Source of the DNA: Leptodactylus fallax
Taxonomy: Eukaryota > Chordata > Amphibia > Anura > Leptodactylidae
Direction: 5' to 3'
Length of the DNA stretch: 64,000 nt
Assembly (NCBI GenBank): GCA_947044405.1
Contig: CAMRHE010000018.1
Coordinates: 3,162,001 to 3,226,000, forward strand
Below are positions 27,085 through 38,361 of this stretch, one piece after another (the stretch's first letter is position 1; each line of letters starts with the position of its first letter). The notes below the pieces were generated by a model that made no database searches, was not told the origin of the DNA, and saw only the letters and a program-made list of their open reading frames with translations. Position numbers and translations under genes: made by a program.

Positions 27085-27500
27085 GCCAGGAGCCTTACGA
27101 AGGCTCCCAGGCCTGTCATAGGAATATTACTATTGAGGTTGGTCTATGACCAGCCTCAATAGTAATGTGGAGAATCTCCCATAGACTGCAATATGTTGTA
27201 TTGTAGTCTCTGGGATGATTGCAGGTTCAAGCCCCCTAGATGAATAGTATAAAAAAAAAAAAAAAAAAAAAACAATAAAAGTTCATGCCCCCCACTTTCA
27301 CTAGAATACATATAAAACTAAAAAAATACTGTGAAACACATACACATAAGGTGTCCCTGTGTCTGAAAATGCCCGGTCTACAAACTTATAAAAATATGTA
27401 TGGTGAACACTGTAGCGGGAAAAAAAAAAATTAAAAGTGCCGAACCGCCGTTTTTTCACTCTGATAAAAATTGAAATAAAAAGTGATCAAATGTGTGACT
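27085..27500 (-). mobile_element. piggyBac-like repeat, third copy (partial)
   Basis: GGAGCCTTACGAAGGCTCCC and CAGGCCTGTCAT match 23051-23085, and TGGTGAACACTGTAGCGGGA matches the GTGAACGGCGTAGCAGGG block of the second copy. The orientation is the same as the 22.75-kb copy; both ends are lost. Confidence 0.55.
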
Positions 27501-27775
27501 GTTGTTCATGGAAAAAATTAAGACTTACCCTGAAAAAAAGCCCTAGCTCTTTTTTCGGAGAAAAAAATAATATAAGACTCTATCTTATTTCCGGAGAAAC
27601 ACGGTAACAGCCCCTTATCTACAACCTAATAGTGTTAAAAAAACAAGGAATAGCAGAGTGTGACAGCAGCAATTATTTGAGTGTCTTTTCTATCCCCCCT
27701 CCCCTCATCATAGACTAATATAGAGAAAGTAACTGCCTGAAAAGAGAACAGATTTCTTTAATAAGATATATTACA

Positions 27776-27957
27776 CTAGGTTCACCCTAAAAACAGAAAC
27801 CCAATCCGCTTAAAAAGCGATTACCCACCGAAACCCGCAGACCCCATAGACTATAATTGGGGCCGCTGCTTGCAGGACTTTTCTCCCTGCATTTTTTCAA
27901 GTGGAATGGGAGTCGGAATCCCTGAACGGAATCCAAGCACTGGTGTGAACCTAGCGT
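27776..27957. mobile_element. MITE with CTAGGTTCACC ends
   Basis: The ends CTAGGTTCACCCT and GTGTGAACCTAG are inverted. The unit carries CCCGCAGACCCCATAGACTA, also found in the element at about 51.9-52.09 kb. No coding content. Confidence 0.55.
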
Positions 27958-28050
27958 AAAACACTTATTTCCTACCCACTCATCACTGTGGTTTTAACTG
28001 GAGGTCCCCCAGAGAGGAGTAGAATGGAGGACTTATAAGTCCTCTATGTG

Positions 28051-30365
28051 CAGGGGCGCACCGCTAATGAGGCGCAGTGAGGCGGCCACCTCAGGCAGTA
28101 CTATCCGTCACTTTCTGGGGGGGCGGCATTTTTACTATTTATTTAATGTAAACCAGCCCTGGACAGGCCGCTTTAAAAAAAAACAAAGCTGTGCGGGACC
28201 TGTCCTGGGCTGGATTACAAGACCTCTGCATGTCAGCGGCGATACATTGACGTCATCGCGCCGCCTGCGCTGAGACGCAGACATCGCAGACAAAAAGAGG
28301 AGGCTGCGGCTCCATCAAGGGATCGCAGGTAGGTGAGGATAACTTTTTTTTTTTTTTTTTTATATAAATAGGCCGTTACCTGCTGTAGTAACCCCAGCAG
28401 GTAACGGCCTATTTATGTACCTACCCCGCGCCTGCTCGTGGCCGCCTCCGCTTCCCCTTCTGCTATGGGACGTAGAAGGGGAAGTAGATGCTGCTCTGAG
28501 CAGCCGCGGGCCTCAAATACTACTACTATTATTATACTCTGGGGTCTTTTCTGAAAAGACCCCAGAGTATAATAATAGTTCATGGGTGGGCCACTATGGG
28601 GCATAATACCGTGTGCAGAGGCCAATGTGGAGCATAACACAGTGTGCAGGGGCCACTGTGGAGCATACTGCCCTGTGCAGGGGCCACTATGGATCATAAT
28701 ACCATGTGCAGGGGCCACTATGGGGAATAATACCATGTGCAGGGGCCACTAGGGAGCATAATATCGTGTGCAGGGGCCACTAGGGAGCATAATACTGCGT
28801 GCAAGGGCCACTATGGAGCATAATACTGTGTGCAGGGGCCACTATGGAGCATAATACCAGTGCAGGGGCCACTATGGGGAATAATACCATGTGCAGGGGC
28901 CACTAGGGAGCATAATACCGTGTGCAGGGGCCACTAGGGAGCATAATACCGTGTGCAGGGGCCACTAGGGAGCATAATACCGTGTGCAGGGGCCACTATG
29001 GAGCATAATAGCGAGTGCAGGGGCCGCTGTGAGGCATAATACAGTGTTCAGGGGCCACTATGGAGCATAATACCGTGTGCAGGGGCCGCTGCGAGGCATA
29101 ATACAGTGTGCAGGGGCCACTATAGAGCATAATACAGTGTGCAGGGGCCGCTGCGAGGCATAATACAGTGTGCAGGGGCCGCTGCGGGCTGTAATACAGT
29201 GTGCAGGGACTGCTGTGGAACATTATAGTGTGTGTAAATGGGGCTCTATAAATAGGGGCTATGGCGCCTGTTTATATCATACGCTGTCTGTTTATAGTGA
29301 CCGTGTGATGTAATTACAGTCTTGTCACATAGACGTGTATAGGACAAGGCTGTAGTTACATGACATGGCCGCTATGAGATGAATGACACTATGTAAACAG
29401 AGAAGTGGTCACGGTGCTTACACAGGTACCATTCAAACAGCTGATCAGTAGAGGTCCTGGGTTTTTGAGTCCCACTGATTAGTTTATTAATGACCTGGAA
29501 AACCTTTTAATTAGTTAACACCTGGGGCATTATTAATAAGGGGCACTATTTATACAGGGTACACACGGATGTTATTAATATAAAGATGCACTTGGGAGTA
29601 TTATTCATTATGGGGGGTTATATCATATATTTTATAATTAGGGGTAGCAGCAGGATGGGGGCTTTGTGTAGGTGAGGACAATGTGGGTCGGATGCCTGGA
29701 AAAGTGAGGAGCCAAAGATGTCTGTGTTGCAAACTTTATAGAGACAAGTCACAGCTGGAAGAAGTGGTCATGGAGGTCCAAAGGGAAGAGAAGGGAAATG
29801 TGACCGATTAGTCAGAGACGTCACCTGTAAGTCACAAAATGTTACTGCACTGTATTCACCTAAATGATAGAGGATAAATACCTGATTGATGGGGGTCTGT
29901 CTGCTGAGACCCCCACTGAGCCTGAGAATTGGGGTTTTTCCCCCCACTAGGTGGGAATCCAGCCTGGCTGCAGCCATATATAGGTGTGTCACTTGGTGGA
30001 TAGACGAACCCGCGTGGCTCTCATTCACTTCAATGGGAGTGCCGAAGATAGCCGAAGTCCAGTACTCAGCTATCTGCGGGGCTCCTATTATAGAGAATGG
30101 GGGCCACGTGGCCTCGTCCATCCACCAAGCAGAAGATGTGTGAAGTTACTTTCATTGTTAATACCGTGTTGTTGATCTGATACTGAAGTAATGCAGTAAG
30201 AAGAATTCTTAAAAACAGTTTTATAACTTTATTGTGTATATTGTGCGACGATAACAGCGTGTGAAGATAGTAGCATGGAAACTCAATTTTTTTTTTTTTT
30301 TTGGGGGGGGGGGGGCGTCTTTCGATAGTCCGCCTCAGGCAGCAAAGAGGCTAGGTTCACCACTG
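28051..30365 (+). mobile_element. hAT-type element family D, copy 1, TSD TCTATGTG
   Basis: The element begins CAGGGGCGCACCGCTAATGA and ends ...GGCTAGGTTCACCACTG. The octamer TCTATGTG is perfect on both sides (28043-28050, 30366-30373). It is 2315 bases long and has no transposase. Inside are a 31-bp minisatellite (28583-29230), a palindromic TACTCTGGGGTCTTTTC joint (28529-28580) and a T2-like module (about 29860-30130). An inverted second copy with an extra Tc1 insertion lies at 52714-56613. Confidence 0.92.
28583..29230. repeat. 31-bp minisatellite, about 20 units
   Basis: The unit GTGCAGGGGCCACTATGGAG + CATAATACCGT recurs every 31 bases with few substitutions (GGGAGCA, GAGGCA variants). 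Because 31 is not a multiple of 3, it leaves open frames with a peptide repeat in more than one frame; these are artefacts. The same array is present in copy 2 at 55403-55800 with fewer units. Confidence 0.9.
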
Positions 30366-30899
30366 TCTATGTGAATGAAGTACCTGTGAACCTGTCTGAC
30401 CTGCGCTCCATTCACCATTATGGCTGCTGGAGGTTACAGTCCTGGCAGGCAGTCCCATAGCAGTGAATGAAGTCAAGAGCAGTGCCGCTTCATACACACT
30501 GAGGAGACATGGGAGATTTTCAGTCCTCCGTCCGTTCTCCTCAACAGGACAGCCTCAGTGGCACAGTACATTACGCGTGACTTCTGCTACATACAGCTGC
30601 AGGTCCGTCACCATGTGTTTTTTTTTGTCAAGTTGCCTCGACCACTGTCAAATTACTTTAGGCCTTTAATTCATAACCTAGAGAGAGAGGCTGCAACTAA
30701 CAGGTATAGGACTACATCCTCCTCAGAAGATGGCTTACGTATTCCGGACATCTCCTTTTACCTCGCCCCACTGAATACTAAGAATCATAAAGCAAGTCGG
30801 TATAAAGCAACCGCGCCACAAGCGCTTGCTCACTCTTATAGACTGCTAAGGGACACAGAGTTGACAGCAGACGATCACGTTACACGTATCGGTTTTGTG

Positions 30900-31020
30900 T
30901 CGTGCATCATGGGATATGTAGTTCTGTCTGCAACAGACATACTGGGCTTCTCCTCATTTAGAACTACATATCCCGAGAGCAAGTACTGGCATGGCGCGTC
31001 CTTGGCCAATAGGCGCTATG
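30900..31020 (+). promoter_or_regulatory. MMAA: MMAA promoter: two ZNF143-type motifs and a CCAAT box
   Basis: CATGGGATATGTAGTTCTG (about 30908-30927) and GAACTACATATCCCGAGAGC (about 30961-30980) are inverted copies of the ACTACAnnTCCC element bound by ZNF143/Staf at many vertebrate promoters. TTGGCCAATAGGCGC (31003-31017) is a CCAAT-type NF-Y site. There is no TATA box. The block lies just upstream of a 5' UTR-like exon with a good donor, so I place the start site at about 31020-31050. The motif identity is knowledge; binding is inferred. Confidence 0.65.
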
Positions 31021-31098
31021 AAGTTGTGAGGACAGGGTAGGAAGCAGCAGGACAGGCATGGAGGAGAAGGAGGTCCCGGGATTGTCTTACTGGAGCAG
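31020..31098 (+). other. MMAA: MMAA non-coding exon 1 (predicted)
   Basis: The purine-rich segment after the promoter ends at AGCAG|gtaac (donor at 31099). It carries two upstream ATGs. One reads only ATG AAG TTG TGA. The other (31058) runs for 14 residues and stops two bases into exon 2. The exon is inferred from the promoter, the donor and the acceptor of exon 2 at 32109; there is no transcript evidence. Confidence 0.5.
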
Positions 31099-31586
31099 GT
31101 AACTCGAAGAGCTGACTGGTACAAGCAGGATACTCACACTGTAATGGTCAGGGAGGCCCTGGCGAGCAGGGACATGACCCTGCTAGGATATATATAATAG
31201 AGAATACAACATGTATACAGTATATGTATGATAGACATGTACTGTATATAGATAGGAAATGTGTATCAGCCTTATGTACAGATACGGCTCACAAATAAAA
31301 GTCCATTCATGAGATTGAAAAAAATGTTAAAAAAGACATTGGCAAAAAATAAACATATTGGTGGGGATTTTTTTTTAACAATGTAGGCCAGTTTACTGAC
31401 ATTAAAGAGTTGCAGTCCAGGGGTTTGCGACTTTTCAGACGCCACATACAGCAAAATTTGCAGCAATTGATATTTTTATATTTTACTGTGGAGAGGCACG
31501 GGTGCGGCCATCACATCTTTTGTCAATTTTCTAGCATAAGTGGTTATTAATATGTATGCTAGCCACGATAAATCCCCAACCTTTTT

Positions 31587-31933
31587 TTAAAGGAGACCCG
31601 TCACTTGATTCTTTTACGCTAAGCCAGTATGGTAGTGTTATATTGCTGTGCAATAGCTTTATCAGGATGTCCCTGTGTAACCCGTCCACTCTAACATGTA
31701 GAAAATTATTAATACTGTATTTGGATTATCCTCAAAGAGTCATCTAGCCGGAGTGGTTCAGGTATTTAGTCATACAATCCCATGCACCAAAGAGCCCAGA
31801 TGACTCTTCTGGGATAATCACCGGATAGCCTTTTAACATAATTTCTATATGGTAAAATGAACAGTTTATACCAGAGCATGCTGGTAAGGCTGGCGCTCTG
31901 CAGTATAACACTATGGTGGTGGTGACAGGTTAA
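31587..31933. mobile_element. T2-type MITE in MMAA intron 1
   Basis: It runs from TTAAAGGAGACCCGTCAC to GTGGTGACAGGTTAA, with TTAA at both ends. No coding content. Confidence 0.55.
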
Positions 31934-32191
31934 AGAGTAGATGTTAGAGACTCATATCAGAGGTGTTGTGGGTGGGGTTCCATGTACTATTCTATGGGTT
32001 TATCCTCTGTCTAGTTTCAGTTGATATTATCAGATTATTATTGATAGTTATATTGCCAGGTGATATTTCTATGGCTATACCATTTTCTTGTTTTACATTG
32101 TCTTTACAGCTGAGGAACCCATCTGAGGAGCTGCACGTCCATTCTTCTGAATATCAGATCTGTTTTGTCCTTTAGTTCATCATCTCACTCT

Positions 32192-32597
32192 ATGAACGTA
32201 CAATTTGCCATGATGTCAGGGTTAGCCTTCTGCCAGCTCCGGACGTTAACATACGCTTTACATAGGAATGCTCTTCTGTTGGCGTCTTCACAGAGACCAA
32301 GTATTAAAGAGTGTTTGTTCCAGGTAGACTATTTTGGTTCCAAAAGAACTCTGTGTATTTCAGCTATACAGCAGCGAGAAGCTGAACCTCTAGCACAGAA
32401 AGAACAGAGACTGCTGAATAACCTACATGGAGGTCTGATAAATGGACAGCGAGCCTGCTTGGCTGAAGCCATAACACTGATCGAGTCTACTCATCTGAGA
32501 AAAAGACAGATTGCGCAAGTACTTCTACAGAAAGTACTATCCCATCACCGGCAGCAGGAGCAATTAAATAGCGGAAAACCTCTAGCCTTTAGAATGG
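32192..32597 (+). CDS. MMAA: MMAA coding exon (exon 2), N-terminus
   Basis: MMAA is the mitochondrial G-protein chaperone of methylmalonyl-CoA mutase; human loss causes cblA methylmalonic aciduria. This exon encodes residues 1-135: a poorly conserved, basic and Ser-rich leader consistent with mitochondrial import ([19 protein letters not shown]), then the helical region [40 protein letters not shown] and LLQKVL, and GKPLAFRM. I chose the ATG at 32192 as the first in frame; ATGs at 32210 and 32213 are alternatives. The acceptor is tctttacag (exon from 32110). The donor is gtcagt at 32598, splitting a Gly codon after its first base. Confidence 0.95.
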
Positions 32598-34751
32598 GTC
32601 AGTGTTGTATTCTATGCTTCTTTACTATCATCCAGTCAGTTTTTGTTATTAATGGTGATACATGTATTTTACATTCAGTGATGTCCATAAGCATGTGCTT
32701 GGGGTTACTTTTTCTAGGGATTAGAATCACCTACTGGGCTTCTCTACTTATCATAATGGGCTACATTTACTATTGTGGGTATTCTAGTTTTCTGGGGTAA
32801 AAGGCCAATTTATGGTGCGCAGCGTGTCTGTGCTAAAGGTATGCAGTTTTAGTAAATTGTTCACCTTTTCCTCCAGTTTCCACCACATTCACCAGTTGGT
32901 ACAAAAGTGTTAGGTGGAACAGATGGGTCTTTGCAGCGCATTGCAAATGGTGTACGAGCATAGTCCTAGATAACGCACCAGGCTGAGTAGTATGAAAATA
33001 CAGGTGCCATAAACCAGGGTATGGCATCTCTTACAAAAACATCTGTGTTGTAAGCCGTATAGATTACAATTTATATAGGAGCTGAAGTCAGACAACAGAT
33101 GAAAACGCCATGACTTTTCATTAACCTGCAGGGCTGATTGAGAGAGGATGAATTTTTTGACAGGCTGGTGTTAAGCGATGAGGATACCTTTCGCCTTAGA
33201 AGGTCAGTCGCCAAAATGCTGGAATATGGGGCTCAGGAAAACAGTGTGCCTGTGCTATAGACACAGGTCTACAGTCCCTTCTTATTTGCCAAGGATACCA
33301 GCAGGGTGATGTTCTTCCATACATCTGTTTGGATGTTAACCAATACCTGAATAAAACCTAACTAGTTTGTGTCTGGACTACCGCCTAGGCATCTGCCTTG
33401 TCTCTAATGGAAATCGCATCAAACATTTGTAGTGTATACATAAAACTTGGGTTGATAGTGTATCTTTTCATGTTAATAAATTTGAGCACAAGGCTTCAGT
33501 TTTGCACCATTCTTTTTGAATCATTCAGTTTTTTTATGTGGATTCTGATGCTAGTTTTGCGCTAAAATCCAGATGTAATTCACCTGTGATTGATTTCACT
33601 GGGAATCCGCAGCAAAGATCACACAGTGCAAAATTTTTAACCATGAAATTGGGGGGGAAGACACATGCCACTGAGTGGGGCTAAATCTGCACATAGGTGT
33701 TGATCTGTAAATCTACAGCAGTCATCTGATTAGTCTGTGGCAGATTTTTCATGTTGAAAACTCCACTGTCTGAACACACCCTAGCAGAGCATATTTCTCA
33801 TAAATTGTCAGCACAGATAAGACTGGGTTCACATCTGCGTTGGTGTCTCTGCATCTAATCAGTTTCTGTGATCTGTCAAAAAATCATAAAAACTGATTAG
33901 AATGGGTTATTTAAAAAAACAACAAAAAATATTAATTTCAAAGGGTTTTTAAAACCATCAGCAGGAGTGAGTTTGGAGCATATCCGCCGTGCAGCCACTC
34001 TTTTGGACGACGACAAAAGTTGGACTTGCAGCGCTTTTGCTCCATCCAAAAGAATAAGGGTACACGACTGACAGCAACAAATGTCTTTTTTTATTTTTAA
34101 CATTGAGGTCTGTGGAAGGCTAGTAATCTGTTTGTGTCCATTTTGCAATCCGTTTTCCTTGAAGAATGATGAAGGGGGAAAAAAACGCTCTGCCACAAAC
34201 GGACAGTTTTTTGATAGATGCCCATTGACCGATCCGTCAAAAAAGACAGATTATGGTATGTGCTGTGTAGCAGTTTGTGTCTGTTTTTTTTTTTTTTTTT
34301 TGACGAATCCATTGTGTTTTTTTTTTTTAATACTGATTCACGATGGACTGATACCAGGCGCAGATGTGAAAATAGCATTAGCAGGATTTAGGGGTTTGAG
34401 TAACTGTTTTGATTTAAAACAAAAATTGTCTTGAAATCACTCTCCTTGCTGTTTTTGTAACCCCACAGGTGAGTGCTAAAAATCTTTTTGTTTGTCATGG
34501 CCAGACCAGAACCATAATATTTGTGTGGGCCTGTTGAGTGGCCAAATAATATACTGACCTGTACACTAATAACTAGGCCTAACTTCTGAAACTTTCATGT
34601 AGTATATGGCAGATTAATGCTATGAGTCCAGTGAAGGAACTGCTGCAATGAACGTCATGTATAGATTTCTTTTTACATCTCGTAATAACTGTTTGCTACT
34701 AGTTACATAGCAAGTATATAGTTTATGTTGTTTCTATCATCCTGGCCACAG
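32598..34751 (+). other. MMAA: MMAA intron 2
   Basis: The intron between the N-terminal exon and the Walker A exon. It contains a GTTCACATCTGCG-type foldback MITE (about 33826-34373) and otherwise unassigned sequence. Confidence 0.85.
33826..34373. mobile_element. MITE with GGGTTCACATCTGCG ends in MMAA intron 2
   Basis: The left end GGGTTCACATCTGCGTTGG and right end CCAGGCGCAGATGTGAAAAT are inverted. The middle has mirrored AAAACTGATTAG / GATTCGTCAAAA-like A/T-rich arms. No coding content. Confidence 0.55.
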
Positions 34752-34874
34752 GTCTATCTGGTCCCCCAGGTGCTGGCAAGTCCACTTTTATTGAATACTT
34801 TGGAAAAATGCTGACAGGACAGGGACACAAAGTTGCGGTTTTGGCTGTTGATCCTTCCTCAAGCACCAGTGGTG
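34752..34874 (+). CDS. MMAA: MMAA exon 3: Walker A (P-loop)
   Basis: Residues 136-176 include [18 protein letters not shown], the Walker A motif (GxxGxGKS) that binds the GTP phosphates, and the following strand [15 protein letters not shown], whose DPSS aspartate takes part in Mg2+/switch I function in the MeaB/ArgK family. Acceptor ccacag; donor gtaagt. The 123 bases are in phase with both neighbouring exons (split Gly codons). The catalytic motif is intact. Confidence 0.97.
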
Positions 34875-35451
34875 GTAAGTTGAAGGATTATTCTTCTCTC
34901 AGCTAGTGACTGATAACAGTGAGATCATATAAAGCTTGGCCTTATGCGTAGCATGTTTATTATTCCTATTTAGTGAAGCCGTAGAGCTAAAATGAATCCA
35001 GCAAACACGTATGATCCACAGAAGCAATGTAACTTGTGTAATGACACAGATGCAACAAAACTCCTTGTTTTTGAGGCTGTACTATTAAACACAGTTATCT
35101 CCATGTTGTGTCAGTATTGATGTGTTTAATGGGGTATTCCAAAAATGGTAACAGAATCATTGGGGGTTAGACTCTTAACACCACCACGATTAGCTGTTTT
35201 AAGGGTTTGTGGCTAATAGTAGTCATAAGCAAGATCTTTTATAAAGTGCTTTTATTTACAAATGATTTTTTCATGCATATAGCATTTCCGGAAAGCAATT
35301 TAATTTTATCAGGTGTCATTGAACATATGTAGCTCGTTTTAACAATATACAACAAATGTGTATGGCTGCATCTGTGAAATGATCGTTCATTTAGTGGTTG
35401 TTCAACCATCAACCTACTTCTATCTAATGTACATGGCCACCTTAGGGAGTC

Positions 35452-35880
35452 TCTCCAGAAATCTTTATATTACACCAGCCATAGTGCAGTGTAGGGAGAT
35501 AGGGACATTATGCTGAGCACCATCATAACTTTATATAGTCCAGCAGATGCACCATTAACTTGAAAAAGCTGTTTTTATAAATATGCAAATGAGGCTCAAG
35601 TGCAGTGGGGTGTACCAGGACCACCAAAGGCTCTAGCTGAGAAACACCAGGCACATGTATAGGAATTTAACAAGCAGTGTCATAGTTGTAAGATAGGAAG
35701 AAGCTGTCTATCAAGTGTATGTGGATGGAGGTTGAAACCTGGAGGTGGAGCCCTTGGAGGATCTGGCACACCCCCATTGCACTTGGGAAGTAGTGCATCT
35801 ATTGTACTATCTAAAGGTATGACGGTTCTCAGCATAATGTCGCTTACACTGCTCTGTGACTGGTGACAGACTCCCTTCAA
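35452..35880. mobile_element. MITE with AGGGAGTCT ends in MMAA intron 3
   Basis: The left end is AGGGAGTCTCTCCAG and the right end CTGGTGACAGACTCCCTT, imperfect inverted repeats. The same termini type marks 59215-59694. No coding content. Confidence 0.55.
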
Positions 35881-36246
35881 CAATGGCTACGTATTTGTGA
35901 CCTTCTAAAGAGAAAGCAAACAGACACAATAAATACAGAGTTGGAAAACACTGGTAGAAAAAAAAAATCTAAAGTGATGTCTTTTCATTCATGTGGCAGT
36001 GTTTGGGCACACACGTAGATTTATTACTGTATATTGTGTCTTTGTGGGATGTGGGAGAATGTGACTTTTATTGTGGTTTTGTACTTTTATGTTGTTTTTC
36101 ATTCCAGTATTGGGTTTCAATGCAGATCTGCTGCCAAAATACTCTTCTCCATAGATAGCAACTAACTTGTGTCCTGTGGAAACCCTTGGGTTCAGGGATT
36201 TCTTCAGTTTATGGTCATACAGTCTATACAATCACTATTTCCCCTA

Positions 36247-36251
36247 TAAAA

Positions 36252-36298
<47 letters not shown>
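36247..36298. repeat. (AT)n microsatellite in MMAA intron 3
   Basis: About 24 perfect TA repeats. A second such tract lies at 47018-47067. Confidence 0.95.
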
Positions 36299-36299
<1 letters not shown>

Positions 36300-36954
36300 A
36301 GTCATGTTTATACATTCTTTTTAATTTGATTAACATTCTGTACAGATATTTCATAGTGTTATCTTTTTCTGGGCCTGTGTTTTTTTTTGTTTTTTGAGTT
36401 CCATTGTTACCCTTCTGTTTTTGACTCCTAAATGGTAAACCTGCTATGTCATGAAGAGTTTAGGAATGGAAGAAGTATTAACAAGACGAATATAACATTT
36501 AGCGGTCTAGTACAGGCTCATTCACACAACAGGATTCCACGGCTATCTCTTGGCTTGTTTTCACAGATCCCTCAGTAGTCCTTTTTTTCATGGCTAAGTA
36601 CAGCCAATGTTGTATAAATGTAGTCATAGTCTGGATGAAGCTCTTATGGGAGCTCTTATAACCACCATACTGGACAACCAACTTTTCCAGAAACAAATCT
36701 AGTCAAACCTCTCCAAAAGACCACCCTTTACCCAGATCAGATGGATTTTCAGTTTCACCATGCTTGCCATCTTTGAGAAGACCACCTCCCTAAAAAAAAC
36801 ACTGTTTAATGCAGTTTTGAGTGGTCTTCTCATAGAGATTTCACTGTATATTAAAAAAATAAATAAATAAATAAAATTACAGTGATAGGTAAATTTGCTC
36901 CTCTTATTGCATCGTGAAGATATGGTACAGTTCACTAAAATAATTTCCATGTGA

Positions 36955-37182
<228 letters not shown>

Positions 37183-37600
37183 TAGTTGTGGTGTGACCGC
37201 ACTGTAATGACACTTTTCACTAATTACTATAAAACATTAGATCTGACCTTATATTAGGGCTGGGCAATCAATTGAAAGTCAGCTCAATTAATCAATGTGA
37301 ACTTGCTCACATCAGTTATTTAGCATCCATGCCATCCTGTCTCGCACTGCCATTGGCTAAAGGTTATGTCACTAACTGTACACTAGTCAACCAGGATTGC
37401 TCATATGTGAATAAACAAAACCAAAATTCACTGGCATGTAAAAAGTGACATGTCCTGAAATAATCGTTCATTAATCGTAATCGAGGTAAAACGTTCAATT
37501 AATCATTTTGATTTAGGTCATAATCTCCCAGCCCAACCTTATAGGGCATAGGCCACCAAATCTATTGTTTAATTGTAGAACAAGTCAATCTTTAATTCTT

Positions 37601-37726
37601 TTTTTTTTTTTTTTTTCTTTTTTCAATTTAAAGTTATTACTTTTCAATAAGGCATAAAAAAAAAAAAACAGGTACAAAACAGTGAGTACTAAAGGCAACA
37701 GAGTCGAAAAACCCTGATAAAGGGTT
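37601..37726 (-). mobile_element. Very short 5'-truncated LINE insertion with 17-bp TSD, MMAA intron 4
   Basis: A 126-base insert starts with a T tract (the A-tail, minus orientation) and carries LINE 3' UTR-like sequence. GTCAATCTTTAATTCTT occurs exactly at 37584-37600 and again at 37727-37743. A long direct duplication with an A-tail at one end is the hallmark of target-primed reverse transcription. The source may be a Tx1/L1-type LINE like those at 10, 21 and 60 kb. Confidence 0.85.
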
Positions 37727-38361
37727 GTCAATCTTTAATTCTTATTCTATTCAGATCTGACATGTCATTGCAGATAATTTTGCATTGGCAAACTACCCAT
37801 TTGGTCTCATTTTGAGATGTCCATTCCTATGCAGGTCACATTTGTGATTAAGGCTCAACTTTCTGTATTGCCAACTTCAGATTTTGTTTTAATTATACTC
37901 TTGGTAGTTTTAGACTGTCAGTGGAAGGTCAGTACGGGGTTAAGTAGAGTGTATGCCATGAGATAAAGCTTCTCAGAGTGCGCTGGATTTTGGGAAGTGA
38001 GAACACGAGAATCATGTCCTTAGCCTTCACAGCTTCCTCAATGTGCTGAGTAACATAGAAAATCTAATTTCCATAGAGCCGATTAAAGAGTTCCCAGCAA
38101 TTTACATTGGCCTTTTCATCAAGTGTGCTAACTACAGGAACAAAAATCAATAATACTAATATATATCTTAGTGGTGTCACCCAATGAGCGTTTAGTGCCA
38201 GTGCTGAAGCTACTGGTCTAGGGTGAGTGCTAGCTTGTTTCTATTATCTATTGCTCTTATGGCTTATTGAAATTTAATTGGAAATGAACTCATGTAAACT
38301 TCTCCCTCTGTACTTTTGTGAGTGAATGGGTTTTACAAAATTCTGGTCACAAACTATGGTA

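Noticed and set aside
28413..29223. Long open frames encoding a repeated 'GPCTxYYAPQWPLHTVLCS' peptide on the minus strand (and the mirror at 55398-55796)
   Set aside because: They are translations of the 31-bp minisatellite; frames are open because the unit lacks stops in several phases. There is no start context, splice signal or homology.
28583..29230. CRISPR-like regular repeat array
   Set aside because: The repeats are contiguous 31-bp tandem units without unique spacers, in vertebrate DNA inside a hAT element.
29768..30121. 117-residue open frame conserved at two places (also 52958-53299)
   Set aside because: Conservation is due to the two copies of the hAT family D element. The frame shifts between copies and both strands are equally open across the palindromic module.
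32165..32191. Start of MMAA at 32165
   Set aside because: The codon there is TTG, not ATG. The first in-frame ATG is at 32192.
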